From: JBEKLJ01 sp050010255
GTDB taxonomy: Bacteria; Acidobacteriota; Terriglobia; Bryobacterales; Bryobacteraceae
Direction of reading: 5' to 3'
Assembly (NCBI GenBank): GCA_050010255.1
Contig: JBEKLJ010000180.1
Span: forward strand, 1 to 7,337
Length of the DNA stretch: 7,337 nucleotides
Positions within the stretch are counted from its first letter, which is position 1. Each line of letters begins with the position of its first letter. Below the pieces are notes generated by a model. It did not search any database. It saw only the letters and a list, made by a program, of their open reading frames with translations, and was not told the DNA's origin. Shown in pieces: positions 6,233-7,337 of the stretch. The position numbers and the translations under genes are program-made.

Positions 6233-6314
6233 CGCGTTTCTCGCCACGGGCTGACGGCATCCGCGGCCCAGGGGCGCGCCGCCGCAGGTCTGCGAGATTC
6301 GGCCCGGTCCGGCT

Positions 6315-6343
6315 TTGCACCCCGCGCCCGCTCCCGTTAGACT
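6315..6343 (+). promoter_or_regulatory. candidate sigma-70-type promoter of the prenyl synthase gene
   Basis: TTGCAC (6315-6320) and TAGACT (6338-6343) are separated by 17 bp, the standard spacing, in the divergent intergenic region. Matches to the consensus hexamers are moderate (3 of 6 and 4 of 6). The start codon at 6354 lies only 10 nt after the -10, which leaves a leader of a few bases. The Pho-box-like array is about 80 bp upstream and points the other way, so phosphate control of this gene is not suggested. Confidence 0.4.
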
Positions 6344-6353
6344 TAAGAAAACC

Positions 6354-7337
6354 ATGGAGACCGCCAGGGCCGGGGAACCAGTGGCGCCGCGCGAGATCCT
6401 CGAGCTTGTCCAGGACGATCTCCTCAGTGTCGAGCGCGAGATCAGCCTCGAGTGGGTCGCCCCGGTCGAGGCCATCACCACCATTGGCCAGTATCTGCAG
6501 GCCAGCGGCGGCAAGCGTCTCCGGCCCACGCTGGTACTGCTCACCGCCAGGCTGCTCGGCGGCGGCGGAGAGAGCGCCATCCGCCTCGGCGCCGTGGTGG
6601 AGATGCTGCACACGGCCACGCTCGTCCACGACGACGTCATCGACGACGCCGGCACGCGCCGCGGCCGCCCTTCCACCAACATCAAGTGGGGCAACCACAC
6701 CTCGGTGCTCGCTGGCGATTGGCTTTACATGCAGGCCTTCCAGATCGCCCTGCGCGAGCGCAACTTCCGCATCCTCGACCTCCTCATCGGCGTGACCCAG
6801 ACGATGGTCGAGGGCGAGCTGCTCCAGCTCCAGCACATCGGCTCGATCAGGGTCACCGAGGCCGACTACATGGAGCTGGTGGGCCGCAAGACGGCCGGGC
6901 TGTTTTCCACCTGCGCCCGCCTCGGCGCCATCGTCGCTGGTGCGGAGGAACCCATGGAACAGGCCTTGGGCCAGTATGCCTGGAACCTTGGCATGGCCTT
7001 CCAGCTCATCGACGACGTGCTCGACTTCACCGCCCGCGAAACCGTGCTCGGCAAGCCCGTCGGCAACGACTTGGCCGAGGGCAAGGTGACCCTGCCGCTC
7101 ATCTACGCGCTCGAGAAGGCCGGGCCCGCGGAACGCGAGCTGGTCCAGACCGTGCTCGAGGACCGCGACTACACCCGCGTGCCGTTCGCCGATGTGCGGG
7201 CGCTGATCGACCGCCATTGCGGCATCGAGCAAGCCCGCGAGCGCGCCGCCGTCTTCACCGAGCAGGCGCGCGCCACCATCGCCAGCTTCCCCGACTCCCC
7301 CTGCCAGCGCGCCCTGGCCAGCATCGCCGCCCTGATC
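6354..7337 (+). CDS. long-chain trans-polyprenyl diphosphate synthase (3' end beyond window)
   Basis: The product elongates an allylic diphosphate with isopentenyl diphosphate to make the isoprenoid tail of a respiratory quinone, probably menaquinone. In the 328 visible residues, GGKRLRP (52-58) binds diphosphate. The first Asp-rich motif is DDVID (93-97) inside LHTATLVHDDVIDD, and the second is DDVLD (220-224) inside QLIDDVLDF, followed by GKPVGNDLAEGKVTLPL (233-249). Both Mg-binding motifs are intact. The residue five before the first Asp motif is a small Ala (A88), as in long-chain (C35-C50) enzymes of the IspB/HepT/SdsA type and unlike short-chain synthases with a bulky residue there. Family members are about 320-335 residues long, so only a few C-terminal residues should be missing. 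The ATG at 6354 has no Shine-Dalgarno match in the preceding TTAAGAAAACC; an in-frame TTG at 6315 is a less likely start. It is divergent from the porin and functionally unrelated to phosphate uptake. Confidence 0.93.
   Translation, partial: METARAGEPVAPREILELVQDDLLSVEREISLEWVAPVEAITTIGQYLQASGGKRLRPTLVLLTARLLGGGGESAIRLGAVVEMLHTATLVHDDVIDDAGTRRGRPSTNIKWGNHTSVLAGDWLYMQAFQIALRERNFRILDLLIGVTQTMVEGELLQLQHIGSIRVTEADYMELVGRKTAGLFSTCARLGAIVAGAEEPMEQALGQYAWNLGMAFQLIDDVLDFTARETVLGKPVGNDLAEGKVTLPLIYALEKAGPAERELVQTVLEDRDYTRVPFADVRALIDRHCGIEQARERAAVFTEQARATIASFPDSPCQRALASIAALI

Noticed and set aside
6233..6314. Remainder of the divergent intergenic region as a possible small RNA or riboswitch
   Set aside because: It is GC-rich without a clear stem-loop series, a T-tract or a known riboswitch core. 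Nothing supportable was found.
6216..7232. A 338-codon minus-strand frame opposite the prenyl synthase
   Set aside because: The plus strand encodes an intact synthase with both Asp-rich motifs. The minus-strand frame is a shadow that would also run through the divergent promoter region.

Overview
The window looks like GC-rich Gram-negative chromosomal DNA. It carries a complete high-affinity phosphate uptake locus on the minus strand and, transcribed away from it, a long-chain polyprenyl diphosphate synthase that runs off the right edge. An outer-membrane porin plus a periplasmic PstS shows a diderm. GC richness, the porin style and the gene style suggest an Acidobacteriota-like soil bacterium (Solibacter/Bryobacter type), but this is an impression and not a placement.

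Layout from right to left in the minus-strand direction of transcription: a four-unit Pho-box-like array (6193-6232) and a candidate -10 sit directly before a porin with an N-terminal coiled coil (6170-4584). A second four-unit array (4577-4538) then precedes pstS (4505-3495), pstC (3492-2509), pstA (2512-1676), pstB (1672-836) and phoU (814-137). The five pst/phoU genes are packed with a 4-nt overlap or gaps of 2 to 21 nt, so they are almost certainly one operon. After a 110-nt gap, another minus-strand gene begins with a strong Shine-Dalgarno sequence and is cut by the left edge after eight codons. On the plus strand, a prenyl synthase starts at 6354 and lacks only its last few residues.

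The genes form one pathway. The porin would let phosphate (or a phosphate-containing solute) cross the outer membrane, PstS binds phosphate in the periplasm, PstC and PstA form the inner-membrane channel, PstB supplies ATP hydrolysis, and PhoU relays transporter status to the phosphate-sensing kinase. No phoR or phoB is in view.

The most interesting signal is regulatory. Both the porin and pstS are preceded by exactly four direct repeats of the form NNKTMAC with an exact 11-bp period. All eight units share T, A and C at fixed positions. This matches the architecture of PhoB/PhoP-family Pho boxes and puts the porin into the predicted phosphate-starvation regulon. The arrays lie unusually close to the start codons, which suggests very short or leaderless transcripts. 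I see no mobile element, CRISPR array, tRNA or rRNA, and no evidence for a wholly new system.
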